This document shows positions 54,858-63,402 of a stretch of DNA of 64,000 nucleotides, piece after piece. Made by a program: the position numbers and the translations under genes. Where the stretch lies: contig NZ_JACHHG010000005.1 in the NCBI RefSeq assembly GCF_014202645.1, positions 62,001 through 126,000 of the forward strand, read 5' to 3'. The number at the start of each line of letters is the position of its first letter. Positions within the stretch are counted from its first letter, which is position 1. Below the pieces are notes generated by a model, which did not search any database, was not told the DNA's origin, and saw only the letters and a program-made list of their open reading frames with translations. Origin of the DNA: Deinobacterium chartae (lineage in GTDB: Bacteria; Deinococcota; Deinococci; Deinococcales; Deinococcaceae).

Positions 54858-56851
54858 TGAGCACCATTCCCTTCGCCTTTGACCTCAGCCCGGCCGGTGC
54901 CACCGGCAGCCTGGCGCTGCTGCTGGCGCTGGGCTTTACCCTGCTGGGCCTGACGCTGTCGGTGCTGGGTGCGCTGCGCTCGGACGGTCGTCTGGCGGAG
55001 GGCGGGCGCCGCGCGGCCTGGGGGGTTTTTGCCCTTGCCACGGTCGCCATCGTGACCCTGCAGATTGCCACGCTGCGCGACGACTTCAGCGTACGGTACG
55101 TTGCCGAGCACTCCATGACCGTCTCGCCGCTGTGGGTCAAGTGGGTCACGCTGTGGGCGGCCCTCGAGGGGTCGATCCTGCTGTGGGCCTGGGTGCTGGC
55201 CCTGTACGCCTTTATCCTGTCGTTTACCGCCCGCAACGACGTGCTGCGCCCCTGGGTGATGGCCGGGATGTACCTGTCGTTGCTGTTTTTCGTGGGCCTC
55301 AACCTCACGGTGGCCAGCCCCTTTACCCCGGTGGCGAACCCGCCCGCCCAGGGCGCCGGCCCCAACCCGCTGCTGCAGAATCACTGGATGATGGCCGTAC
55401 ACCCGGTGCTGCTGTACATCGGCTACGTGGGGCTGGCGGTTCCGTTCTCGTACGCGGTGGCCGCGCTGGTCACCGGGCGGCTGGGCGAGAGCTGGATCTC
55501 GCAGATCCGCCGCTGGACCCTGATCGCCTGGGCCTTTCTGTCGGCGGCCATCGTGGCGGGCGGCTGGTGGAGCTACGAGATCTTGGGCTGGGGTGGCTAC
55601 TGGGCCTGGGACCCGGTCGAGAATGCCTCGTTCATTCCCTGGCTGCTAGCGACCGCCTTCTTGCACTCGATCCAGATTCAGGAGCGCCGCCGGATGCTCA
55701 AGGCCTGGAACGTGTGGCTGATCGTGGGAGCTTACGCCACCACGGTGCTGGGGACTTTCCTGACCCGCTCGGGCGTGGTCGAGAGCGTGCACGCCTTCTC
55801 CGAGGGTCTGGTGGGCCCGGCCCTGCTGGGCTTCATGGCGGTCGTGCTCGGCCTGGGCGTGGCCCTGGCCGCGTGGCGCCTGCCGCTGATCCGCGACGAA
55901 CACCGCATCGACCAGCCGATTTCGCGCGAGGGCACCTATCTGGCCGGCAACATCGTCTTTTTGACCTTCGCGCTGATGGTGCTGTTCGGCACGCTGTTCC
56001 CGGTACTGGTCGAGGCCGTGCGCGGCGCGAAGGCCACGGTGGGCGCCCCGTTTTTCAACGCCTTCGCCGTTCCCCTGGGCCTGTTGTTGCTGCTGCTGAT
56101 GGGTCTGGGGCCGCTGCTCCCCTGGCGCAGGGCCGAGGGCCAGAGTCTGTGGAGTGCGCTGCGCTGGCCGCTGGCAGCGGGCCTCGCCGCCGGGTTGCTG
56201 GCCTACCTGCTGGGCGTGCGCCTGATCGGTGTGACCCTGACCGTGGCCCTGAGTGCTTACAACGTGGCCGGTCTGCTGCAGCTCACCCTCACCGCCGCGC
56301 GCCACCGCGCCGCCTCGAGCGGCGGCAGCGCCCTCACCCAGCTGCTGCCGCTGGTGAGCAGCTTCCCACGCCGTTACGGGGCCTACGTCGCGCACATCGG
56401 TCTGGTGGTCCTCGCGCTGGGCGTGGCCTTCTCGAGCGGCTACAAGCGCGAGGCCGAAGTCACGCTGCAGCGCGGCCAGACCGAATCGGTGCTGGGCCGC
56501 CCGGTCTCGTTCCTGACCGTGGTCCGCGACGACCGGCCCGAAAAGCTGTCGGTGGGCGCGCGCCTCAGTGTCGGCAAAGAGCTGCTGCTGCCCCGCATCA
56601 ACACCTACCACAACGCGCCTGCCATGCCTGTGGCCATGCCGGCCGTGCTGTACCATCCGCTCGGCGACACCTACGCCACCCTGCTGGCCTTTGACCCCGA
56701 GGGCCAGTGGGCCACGGTGCGCCTGATCGACTCTCCGCTGGTGCCCTGGATCTGGGGCGGCACGCTGATCATGGTGCTGGGCGCGGCCCTCACCTTCGTG
56801 CCCGCCCGCACCCCCAACCGGGCCCACACCCCCTCGAGGCAACCCGCATGA
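54857..56851 (+). CDS. ccmF: Cytochrome c heme lyase subunit CcmF
   Basis: This 664-residue protein has about fifteen membrane segments. The WWD motif GWGGYWAWDPVENAS and several heme-ligand histidines (QNHWMMAVHP, FLTRSGVVESVHAF) are present. It transfers heme from CcmE to the apocytochrome CxxCH motif. Length and motifs are normal. Starts at the TGATG overlap with ccmE; its stop overlaps the ccmG ATG. Confidence 0.95.
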   Translation: MSTIPFAFDLSPAGATGSLALLLALGFTLLGLTLSVLGALRSDGRLAEGGRRAAWGVFALATVAIVTLQIATLRDDFSVRYVAEHSMTVSPLWVKWVTLWAALEGSILLWAWVLALYAFILSFTARNDVLRPWVMAGMYLSLLFFVGLNLTVASPFTPVANPPAQGAGPNPLLQNHWMMAVHPVLLYIGYVGLAVPFSYAVAALVTGRLGESWISQIRRWTLIAWAFLSAAIVAGGWWSYEILGWGGYWAWDPVENASFIPWLLATAFLHSIQIQERRRMLKAWNVWLIVGAYATTVLGTFLTRSGVVESVHAFSEGLVGPALLGFMAVVLGLGVALAAWRLPLIRDEHRIDQPISREGTYLAGNIVFLTFALMVLFGTLFPVLVEAVRGAKATVGAPFFNAFAVPLGLLLLLLMGLGPLLPWRRAEGQSLWSALRWPLAAGLAAGLLAYLLGVRLIGVTLTVALSAYNVAGLLQLTLTAARHRAASSGGSALTQLLPLVSSFPRRYGAYVAHIGLVVLALGVAFSSGYKREAEVTLQRGQTESVLGRPVSFLTVVRDDRPEKLSVGARLSVGKELLLPRINTYHNAPAMPVAMPAVLYHPLGDTYATLLAFDPEGQWATVRLIDSPLVPWIWGGTLIMVLGAALTFVPARTPNRAHTPSRQPA

Positions 56852-57393
56852 AATCCAGTGCTCATCCCCCCGCAAGAAAATTCGGCCTCCAGAACCTGAT
56901 CGGACCGCTGATCTTCGTGGCCGTCTTGGCCCTGCTGGGCTGGGGGCTGCTCTCGGGCGGCCAGAGCGACGGCGGACCGCTGGTCGGCAAGCCCGCCCCC
57001 ACCTTCAGCCTCACCTCGCTGCAAGGCGACCCGGTACGCCTCGAGGACTTCCGTGGCAAGCCGGTGGTGCTCAACTTCTGGGCCTCGTGGTGCGTGCCCT
57101 GCCGCGACGAGGCCCCGCTGCTGCGCTCGCTCGAGGAACGGGCGGAAGTGCAGGTGGTGGGTGTCGCCTTCAACGACCGCCTCGAGGACGCCCGCCGCTT
57201 TTACCAGGAGTACGCGCTGAGCTTTCCCTCGGCCCTGGACCGCAACGGCCAGACCGCCATCGACTACGGCCTGACCGGCGTGCCAGAGACTTTCTTCATC
57301 GACGCTGAAGGCACCATCCGGGGCCGCTGGAACGGGCCGCTGAGCGAGGAGGTACTCCAGCGCGAACTGGGCCGTCTGGGAGTGACCTTGTGA
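56848..57393 (+). CDS. ccmG: Thioredoxin-like CcmG/DsbE
   Basis: This 181-residue protein has an N-terminal anchor (residues 18-36), then a thioredoxin domain with the redox motif WCVPC (C82, C85) and cis-Pro in [10 protein letters not shown]. It reduces the apocytochrome cysteines in the periplasm with electrons from CcdA. It starts 4 bases inside ccmF and overlaps ccmH. Confidence 0.94.
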   Translation: MKSSAHPPARKFGLQNLIGPLIFVAVLALLGWGLLSGGQSDGGPLVGKPAPTFSLTSLQGDPVRLEDFRGKPVVLNFWASWCVPCRDEAPLLRSLEERAEVQVVGVAFNDRLEDARRFYQEYALSFPSALDRNGQTAIDYGLTGVPETFFIDAEGTIRGRWNGPLSEEVLQRELGRLGVTL

Positions 57394-57917
57394 CGCGAGC
57401 GGCCCGCTCCGCCGGGATGACGGCCCTGGCTCTGACCCTGCTGGCAGCCCCCGTGCCCGCAGGGGCCCAGGAGTCCTCGGGGCCCAACAGCGCGGTCGGG
57501 ACGCTCGAGGCCGGCCCAGCCCTCTCGGCCGACCAGGAAGCCAGGGCGCGCCGGATCGGCTCGGGGCTGCGCTGCCCGGTATGCCAGGGACTGCCGATCT
57601 CGGAGAGCCCGGCGGCCCTGGCCCGCCAGATGATGGCCGAGGTGCGCGACCGGATCGCTCGGGGCGAGAACGACGAGCAGGTGCGCAGCTACTTCGTGTC
57701 GCGTTACGGCGAGGCGGCGCTGCTCGCGCCGCCTCCCTCGGGCCTGGGACTGCTGCTTTGGGCCGTACCGGTCGCCGCACTGCTGCTGGGCGGTTTAGGG
57801 CTCACGCGCTACCTGCGCGCGGCCAGCCGCCCGGTGAGCGACACCGAGGTTTCCCCGGAACTGCTCGAGCGGGTCGAACGCGAACTGCAGCAGCGCCATA
57901 AGGAGAACGCTTCTTAA
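57390..57917 (+). CDS. ccmH: CcmH-like heme lyase subunit
   Basis: This 175-residue protein has a signal-like N-terminus, the CxxC motif LRCPVCQGLPISES (C62, C65), a helical bundle and a C-terminal membrane anchor (about 125-145). It works with CcmG and CcmI in handing reduced apocytochromes to CcmF. GTG 57390 overlaps the ccmG stop. It is separated by one base from the next gene. Confidence 0.94.
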   Translation: MTRAARSAGMTALALTLLAAPVPAGAQESSGPNSAVGTLEAGPALSADQEARARRIGSGLRCPVCQGLPISESPAALARQMMAEVRDRIARGENDEQVRSYFVSRYGEAALLAPPPSGLGLLLWAVPVAALLLGGLGLTRYLRAASRPVSDTEVSPELLERVERELQQRHKENAS

Positions 57918-57918
57918 G

Positions 57919-58977
57919 ATGTGGACTTTGATTCCCCTGCTGCTGCTGACGGCAGCCTTGATCTACGCGGTCCTGAGCCCCACGCTGCGCCCGCCCCGGA
58001 TCGCCCTCGAGGACGTGCACCGCCGGGAGCTCGAGGAGGAGCGCGACCTGTTGCTCGACGCCCTGCGCGAACTGGACTCGGACCTCGAGCGCGGCGAGAT
58101 TCCGGCGGAGGAGCACGCGCGGCTGCGGCTGCGCTACACCACGCAGGCCGCGCGGCTGATCGCGGCTTTAGACGACCTCTCCCCTGCCCCGGCGCAGGCG
58201 GCCTCGCCTGCGCGCCCGGCGGCCGGGTTGGCCGCCGGAGCCACCCTGGCAGTCGTCCTGTTGCTGGGCGCAGCGGCCTTTACGGTGGTACCCGAGCTGC
58301 AACTGCTGGGTGTGGCCCCCGCCGATGCCCAGCGCCTGCGGGATGTCTCGCGGCTGCCCGCCCTCGAGGCGCGCGCCGAGCGCACGCGCAGCGTGGCGGA
58401 CCTCCGGGCTCTGGCCGACGCCGCCTTCAACGTGGAGCGCTACGACGTGGCCGGTCCGGCCTACGGCGAGGTGCTGCGTCAGGAACCGCGCGATCCGCAG
58501 GCGCTTCGGCGCTTCGGCTTCTTGCTGCTCGACCGCCCCGAGTACCGGCAGCAGGCCCTGAGCCTGATCCAAGCCAGCGTGCAAGCCGCCCCCAAAGACC
58601 CCGAAGGGCAGCTGCTGCTGGGCGCGGCCCTGGCGCGCAGCGGGCAAAGCCAGCAGGCCCTCGAGGCGCTCGAGACCTTCCGCCGTCTCGCTCCCGAGCG
58701 GCGCGACGCCGACGCGCTGATCGCCCAGCTGCGCGACCGCGAGGGACAGGCCGCCGGGGGAGCCGAGCTGTTCGCACAGAACTGTGCGGCCTGCCACGGC
58801 CCGGGCGGCGAGGGCGGCCCCGGCGGCCCCAATCTGACCGGCAGTCCGGCGCTGCGCGACCCGGCGGCGCTGCGCGCGGTCATCACCCGAGGTACGGGAG
58901 CCATGCCCGCCTTCCCGAACCTGCAAGGCGAGGCCCTCGAGGCGCTGGTGCGTTTTGTACAGGGGCTCGGACGCTGA
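57919..58977 (+). CDS. CcmI-like TPR protein fused to a cytochrome c domain
   Basis: This 352-residue protein has a first membrane segment (2-20), a cytoplasmic acidic helical loop ([23 protein letters not shown]) typical of CcmI, a second segment (103-125), three TPR-like helix pairs (160-255) and a C-terminal mono-heme domain with C289-A-A-C292-H293 and M329 in GAMPAF. CcmI brings apocytochrome to the lyase. Fusing the chaperone to its own cytochrome is not the usual form. It follows ccmH directly. Confidence 0.88.
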   Translation: MWTLIPLLLLTAALIYAVLSPTLRPPRIALEDVHRRELEEERDLLLDALRELDSDLERGEIPAEEHARLRLRYTTQAARLIAALDDLSPAPAQAASPARPAAGLAAGATLAVVLLLGAAAFTVVPELQLLGVAPADAQRLRDVSRLPALEARAERTRSVADLRALADAAFNVERYDVAGPAYGEVLRQEPRDPQALRRFGFLLLDRPEYRQQALSLIQASVQAAPKDPEGQLLLGAALARSGQSQQALEALETFRRLAPERRDADALIAQLRDREGQAAGGAELFAQNCAACHGPGGEGGPGGPNLTGSPALRDPAALRAVITRGTGAMPAFPNLQGEALEALVRFVQGLGR

Positions 58978-58984
58978 GGACAAG

Positions 58985-59551
58985 ATGAAGTTCTCCCGCC
59001 GCAAACTGCTCGAGTACTGGTGGACCGTGCCGGTGGCCGCCACCCTGGGCGGGCTCGGTTTCATGGCGCATTACGCGACACGGGTGACGTTCGGCAAGAC
59101 CCGTGCGGGCACGCCGCGTTACCTGTCCGGCCACCCGCTGCGGGTGGCCCGGGCGGAGGACTTGAGCGAGGTGTGGGCCTCCCGCGACTTCAGCTACACG
59201 GTCGAGGGGCGCAGCGTGCCCTGCGTCCTGCTGCGCCTTCCCGAGGCGACTGCGACCTCGCTGGCCGTACGGGGCGCACATTTCGCGGCGTTCTCGCGGG
59301 TGTGCACGCATCTGGGCTGCTCGGTGCTGCCGGTGCGCGACCTCGAGGCGGTGGCCCTCACCTACAACTACCGCAGCGACCACCCGGTGTTGGGCTGCCC
59401 CTGCCACTTCAGCGTGTTCGATCCGCTGCGGCAGGGAGAGAGCGTGTTCGGCAAGGCCCTTTACCCGTTGCCGCGCGTGCGCCTCGAGGTGCGCGGAGAG
59501 TGGATCGTTGCAACCGGCCTGGAGCCCGCACCGTCCGGTCAGGGCGTTTAG
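58985..59551 (+). CDS. Rieske [2Fe-2S] protein at the end of the ccm operon
   Basis: This 188-residue protein has a Tat-like SRRKLLE start, one hydrophobic anchor and Rieske ligands C107, H109 (CTHLGC) and C138, H141 (CPCHFS), with C112 and C140 for the disulfide. It is distinct from the bc-complex Rieske at 11 kb: its N-terminal region and loop sequences differ. The position behind the ccm operon suggests a role in a second electron chain with the fused cytochrome c. ATG 58985 follows AGGACAAG. Confidence 0.9.
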   Translation: MKFSRRKLLEYWWTVPVAATLGGLGFMAHYATRVTFGKTRAGTPRYLSGHPLRVARAEDLSEVWASRDFSYTVEGRSVPCVLLRLPEATATSLAVRGAHFAAFSRVCTHLGCSVLPVRDLEAVALTYNYRSDHPVLGCPCHFSVFDPLRQGESVFGKALYPLPRVRLEVRGEWIVATGLEPAPSGQGV

Positions 59552-59918
59552 TCTTTTCCCATACTACAATCAGGTCACGCACCGCAGCAGTACAATAAGA
59601 GCGTTATCCATGATGGGTCGTTCCTTAATGCCTTCAGCACCTGACGCTCGCACTTCTCCCGGCTTCCTCGCTGCAGCACGCCCACCCGCCCTGGACCAGC
59701 CGTGCGCTCGAAGCTGTTTTTCGGGGTTGGCTGCCCTGTGCACCTGCCAAAGCCGCTGCCGAAAGCAGCCATTAAGAAATGATGAGTCCTGAAATCTTGG
59801 TGTGCAGCGGCCAAAGGTTAAGCTTGGAACGTGTTCACGTTTGCCTCTCGTGCCGGGTTTGCATGGTAATGTTTGGGGGCTTATTCAGCCCGCTCAGCGC
59901 TTCCAGGAGGGAAAAGGC
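59552..59918. other. Intergenic region without a gene
   Basis: No supported coding frame. It holds two TACAAT/TACTAC-like boxes near 59565-59597, and AACGTG/CACGTT arms (59828-59841, 2-base centre) about 75 bases upstream of the receiver gene, a candidate operator. Base composition is closer to 55% GC than the surroundings. Confidence 0.5.
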
Positions 59919-60356
59919 GTGACCGCGCACATTCTGCTGGTCGAAGACAATCCTGCCGACGCCCTGCTAACCGAGGAAGCCTTCTCGCAGGCCGAAGTCC
60001 CCGCGCAGCTGTGGGTGGTGGGCGACGGTGTGGAGGCCCTGGCCTTCTTGCGGCACGAGGGCGAATACGAACAGGTTCCCCGGCCGGACCTGATCCTGCT
60101 CGACCTGAACATGCCCCGCATGAACGGTCTCGAACTGCTCGAGGAAGTCAAGAGCGACCCGCTGCTGGGTGACATCCCGGTGGTCATGCTGACCACATCG
60201 ACCAACCGCGAGGACGTGCGCCGCGCCTACGCCCTGCATGCCAGCGCGTACGTGCCCAAACCGATGCACCTCGAGGCGTTCTTGGACATGGTGCGCAGCT
60301 TCAGCGGCTTCTGGCTGCACCTGGCCGTGTTGCCGGTCGCCACCGAACTGAGCTGA
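59919..60356 (+). CDS. Rcp1-like single-domain response regulator
   Basis: This 145-residue receiver has VEDNPADALLTEEAF, phospho-acceptor Asp in LILLDLNMPRMNG, T in VVMLTTST and Lys in YVPKPMHLEAF, the form of Rcp1/phytochrome-type regulators. No output domain. AGGAGG lies before GTG 59919; an in-frame ATG at 59802 would add a non-homologous stretch. No kinase is near; a bacteriophytochrome partner elsewhere is possible but unproven. Confidence 0.9.
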   Translation: MTAHILLVEDNPADALLTEEAFSQAEVPAQLWVVGDGVEALAFLRHEGEYEQVPRPDLILLDLNMPRMNGLELLEEVKSDPLLGDIPVVMLTTSTNREDVRRAYALHASAYVPKPMHLEAFLDMVRSFSGFWLHLAVLPVATELS

Positions 60357-60433
60357 GAACCCCCGCCTAACACCCGGGGACGGGGCTGTTTGGACGCGCC
60401 TCCTTGGCTGCTGCAGCGGTCAACCGCAAAGCA

Positions 60434-60461
60434 GGAGGGGAACGCTCAGGCGCTCCCCTCC
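60434..60461 (+). terminator. Hairpin after the Rcp1-like gene
   Basis: GGAGGGGA (60434-60441) pairs with TCCCCTCC (60454-60461); a short T-run (CTTTT) follows at some distance. Confidence 0.55.
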
Positions 60462-60525
60462 GGGCAATAACTTTTCAGACAACTACAATTTAAGTCCGGC
60501 GTACGACCGGGGCAAGAACAGAAAG

Positions 60526-61137
60526 TCACGCTCTTTCAGGACTAAAGTACCGCCCCCGGACCCCGTACTCGGCCTCCAGGCCCAGAATGCGCCACATTCC
60601 CCAGTAGTACAGCGCGGCCTGGGTGCGGTTCTCCAGACCCAGCTTCTCGTAGATCCGGCTCAGGCCGTTCTTGATGGTGCGTTCGTTTAAGCCCAGCGCC
60701 TGGGCAATGCGGCGGTTGTTCCAGCCCAAGGCGTTGCAGCGCAGCAAGGCCCGCTCAGCGACCGTCAGCTGGGTCAGGCGGGGCGGCGTGCGGCGCAGAC
60801 GCTGCCCGCTCAACACCAGCTCGAGGGCCGGGCCGACCTCGGCCATGCGCACGTCCTCGGCGAGCAGCCCGCCCGCTCCCAGATCCCACAGATCCTCCCA
60901 GTACTCCGGGCAGGGGCTGTCGGTCACCACCACCACCCGGTTCACCGCCTCTCTCACCCGCGGCAGTTCCTCGAGGGCGTACCCCCAGGGCGCATCGACC
61001 AGCAATGTAACGGCCGCGTTCTCGCTGGGTGGGTAACCGCGCAGCCGCAACGCAACGCTGAGTTCCTGCCGCAGCCCCTCGAGACCGCAGAGCAGGCGTA
61101 CGGGCAAGCAGGTGTCCACAGAGGATAACGACGCCAT
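60526..61137 (-). CDS. LuxR-type regulator with degenerate receiver
   Basis: This 203-residue protein ends in a LuxR-type helix-turn-helix (LTVAERALLRCNALGWNNRR, then ALGLNERTIKNGLSRIYEKL). The N-terminal half has the size of a receiver, but the usual Asp, Thr and Lys pattern is not clear, so it may act without phosphorylation. GGAAGG precedes the ATG. It has no neighbouring kinase. The hairpin upstream at 60434 separates it from the Rcp1-like gene. Confidence 0.8.
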   Translation of the reverse strand: MASLSSVDTCLPVRLLCGLEGLRQELSVALRLRGYPPSENAAVTLLVDAPWGYALEELPRVREAVNRVVVVTDSPCPEYWEDLWDLGAGGLLAEDVRMAEVGPALELVLSGQRLRRTPPRLTQLTVAERALLRCNALGWNNRRIAQALGLNERTIKNGLSRIYEKLGLENRTQAALYYWGMWRILGLEAEYGVRGRYFSPERA

Positions 61138-61239
61138 GATGACCTTCCAGTTCTATCATGGCAGATCAAGCTCAAGCGTTGCTTGGGTTGCACATTTTCC
61201 TCAGGAACTCCTGCGCAGGCCCCCGCCTGCACTCCTGGC

Positions 61240-62013
61240 TCAGCGGCCCTTCCAAGAGGGCGTGCGCTTCTCGATAAAGGCGCGCACGCCCTCTTTCTGG
61301 TCCTCGGTGGCAAACAGCAGGTAGAAGTTGTGCCGTTCCAGCTCGAGGCCAACCTCGAGGGTCGTGTCGAAACTGCGCAGCACGCTCTGCTTGGCGAGCC
61401 GCACGGCCACCGGGGACTTGGAGGCGATGATGCGCGCGAGGCGCAGCGCCTCCTCGAGGTACGTTTCCCGCGGAACCACCCGGCTCACCAGGCCGTGGCG
61501 CAGCGCCTCTTGTGCCGAGAGGCGGCGGTCTGCGAGGATCACCTCCATCGCCAGACTCTTGCCGAGTGCTCGGGTCAGCCGCTGGGTGCCGCCCGCTCCG
61601 GGCAGCAGGCCCAGGTTGATCTCGGGCTGCCCGAACTGCGCGCTGTCGCTGGCGATCACGATGTCGCAGCCCATCGCCAGCTCGTGTCCTCCGCCCAGGC
61701 AGAAACCGGACACCGCCGCGATGATCGGCTTGGGAAAGCGGCGCAGCGCGTCCCACTGCGCGGCCCGCCCGTCCGCCAGCAGCTGTGCTGCGGTCTTGTC
61801 CTGCAGTTCGGCGATGTCCGCTCCGGCCGCAAAAGCGCGCTCGTTGCCGGTCAGGACCACCACCTGTACCGTGTCATCGGCCCCGAACCCGGAGAGTGCG
61901 ACCATGATCTCGTCCAAGGTAGCCCGGTTCAGGGCGTTCATGACCTGCGGCCGGTTCAGCCGGATCAGACCCACGCCCGGATCCGGGCGCTCGATCAGGA
62001 TGTTCTGATACAT
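61240..62013 (-). CDS. Enoyl-CoA hydratase/isomerase family protein
   Basis: This 257-residue crotonase-fold protein has the oxyanion-hole segments AFAAGADIAEL and SGFCLGGGHELAM, and the catalytic Glu region PEINLGLLPGAGGTQRL, with both Glu residues of an active hydratase. It hydrates trans-2-enoyl-CoA in beta-oxidation. CCAGGAG lies before ATG 62013; the long upstream frame is discarded. A Nudix gene lies just upstream on the same strand. Confidence 0.92.
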   Translation of the reverse strand: MYQNILIERPDPGVGLIRLNRPQVMNALNRATLDEIMVALSGFGADDTVQVVVLTGNERAFAAGADIAELQDKTAAQLLADGRAAQWDALRRFPKPIIAAVSGFCLGGGHELAMGCDIVIASDSAQFGQPEINLGLLPGAGGTQRLTRALGKSLAMEVILADRRLSAQEALRHGLVSRVVPRETYLEEALRLARIIASKSPVAVRLAKQSVLRSFDTTLEVGLELERHNFYLLFATEDQKEGVRAFIEKRTPSWKGR

Positions 62014-62087
62014 GCGGATCTCCTGGCAGAAGAAAGCCGTTGTCGGTCGCGGTACCCAGCCAGCGGCCAGCGCTGCACCCTTGCCCC

Positions 62088-62561
62088 TCAGATCGGGTAG
62101 TACGACCGCGGATTGCCCTCGAGGAAGTCGCGGGTAGGCAGCCAGATCAGCGGGTGACGCTCCTCGATCTCCGGCGGCGGGCCGTAGCGCACCAGGTTCA
62201 TGACCTCGCCGACCGGCACCCACTGGGCTCCGAGCACCTCGGGGTCGGTCGGGCCGATGTCGCCGCTGACCGTGCCAGAAAAGCGGGTAAAGGTCGCCCA
62301 GCAGTGGTTGCGGGTTCCGGGTAGCAGTTCGCCCTCGAGCAGGCTGACGAACTCGAGGTTGGCGAGTTCCAGACCGGTTTCTTCCTTGACCTGACGGATG
62401 GCGGCGTCGGCAAGCGTCTCTCCGTCGCGGGCCTTGCCGCCCGGCAGGCCCCAGAAGATGGAGCCGTCATCCATGCGTTCGGTGACCAGCAGCATCTGGC
62501 CCTCCTGCACGATGTAGACGTGAGCTGCGCGCTTGAGCGGGATGACTCGTGAGATGGGCAT
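62088..62561 (-). CDS. Nudix hydrolase
   Basis: This 157-residue protein has a complete Nudix box: [20 protein letters not shown] then ETGLEL, with the metal-binding glutamates. It should cleave a nucleoside diphosphate linked to another group. The start at ATG 62561 follows AAAGGA; TTG 62582 is in frame but less likely. Deinococcus genomes are known for many Nudix enzymes. Probably co-transcribed with the enoyl-CoA hydratase gene 74 bases downstream. Confidence 0.9.
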   Translation of the reverse strand: MPISRVIPLKRAAHVYIVQEGQMLLVTERMDDGSIFWGLPGGKARDGETLADAAIRQVKEETGLELANLEFVSLLEGELLPGTRNHCWATFTRFSGTVSGDIGPTDPEVLGAQWVPVGEVMNLVRYGPPPEIEERHPLIWLPTRDFLEGNPRSYYPI

Positions 62562-62752
62562 GCGGGGCCGTCCTTTGTGCAAGATATGGTGCCCGAAAAG
62601 GGTCGCAACTGATTATATCGAACTTGCACCGAACGTCCTCCGGAGTGTGTTCATACCTGACTCAGATGAAAAATGGTCTTTATCAAAACCTAAGGTGGGC
62701 CGACGGGCGCGGTCAGCTTGGAGGACTAAGCTCGAATCCCGAGGAGGTTTTA

Positions 62753-63343
62753 ATGCGAAAGCTGATTCTTTCTGCCCTGCTGCTTGCAACCGTCACCTTC
62801 CCCGCCGCCGTGGCGGCCGACGCCCGCATCTCGCCGCAGAGCATCATCGTCAACCCCACTCCGCCCGCTCCCAGCGAACTGGGCGTGCGGGTGTGGACCG
62901 ACCGCGACTCCAGCGGCAACGGCAACCCCGGCTACCGACCCGGCGAGCGCATCCGCCTGTACGTCTCGACCACCCGTGACGCCTACGTGTACCTGTTCAA
63001 CGTGGACCCCAGCGGCAACGTCGACATGGTGCTGCCCAACCGCTACTCGGGCGGCGGCAACTTCGTGCGCGCAGGCACCACGGCGGTTTTCCCCGCCGCC
63101 AACGCCGGCTTTACCTTCGACATCGCCGCCCCCTACGGCCAGAACAAGGTGCTGGCCCTGGCCTCCAAGACCCCGCTGAACATGGACGAGGTCGCCCGCT
63201 TCCAGAGCGGTCAGACCAGCGGCTTCGCCCAGAGCCAGGTCAAAGGCCAGAGCGGGCTGGCCCAAGCGCTCTCGATCGTGGTGAACCCGGTGCCGCAGAA
63301 CTCCTGGATCACCGACACCGCGCGCTACACGGTCATTCGCTGA
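62753..63343 (+). CDS. Secreted DUF4384 protein without PEGA repeats
   Basis: This 196-residue protein has a signal peptide ([22 protein letters not shown]) and a single DUF4384 domain very similar to the one at 34-35 kb: [35 protein letters not shown], and the ending [19 protein letters not shown]. It stops exactly where the other protein continues into PEGA repeats. GAGGAGG lies before the ATG. Likely envelope role. Confidence 0.88.
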   Translation: MRKLILSALLLATVTFPAAVAADARISPQSIIVNPTPPAPSELGVRVWTDRDSSGNGNPGYRPGERIRLYVSTTRDAYVYLFNVDPSGNVDMVLPNRYSGGGNFVRAGTTAVFPAANAGFTFDIAAPYGQNKVLALASKTPLNMDEVARFQSGQTSGFAQSQVKGQSGLAQALSIVVNPVPQNSWITDTARYTVIR

Positions 63344-63351
63344 TTTTCCGA

Positions 63352-63393
63352 GTTTTGAGGCGCTCAGGGGGGTGCCCCTGCGCGCCTCAAAAC
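63352..63393. terminator. Bidirectional terminator between DUF4384 and 2H genes
   Basis: GTTTTGAGGCG (63352-63362) pairs with CGCCTCAAAAC (63383-63393); inside it CAGGGG pairs with CCCCTG. A- and T-rich ends on both sides. Confidence 0.88.
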
Positions 63394-63402
63394 GGCCCGG
63401 CT

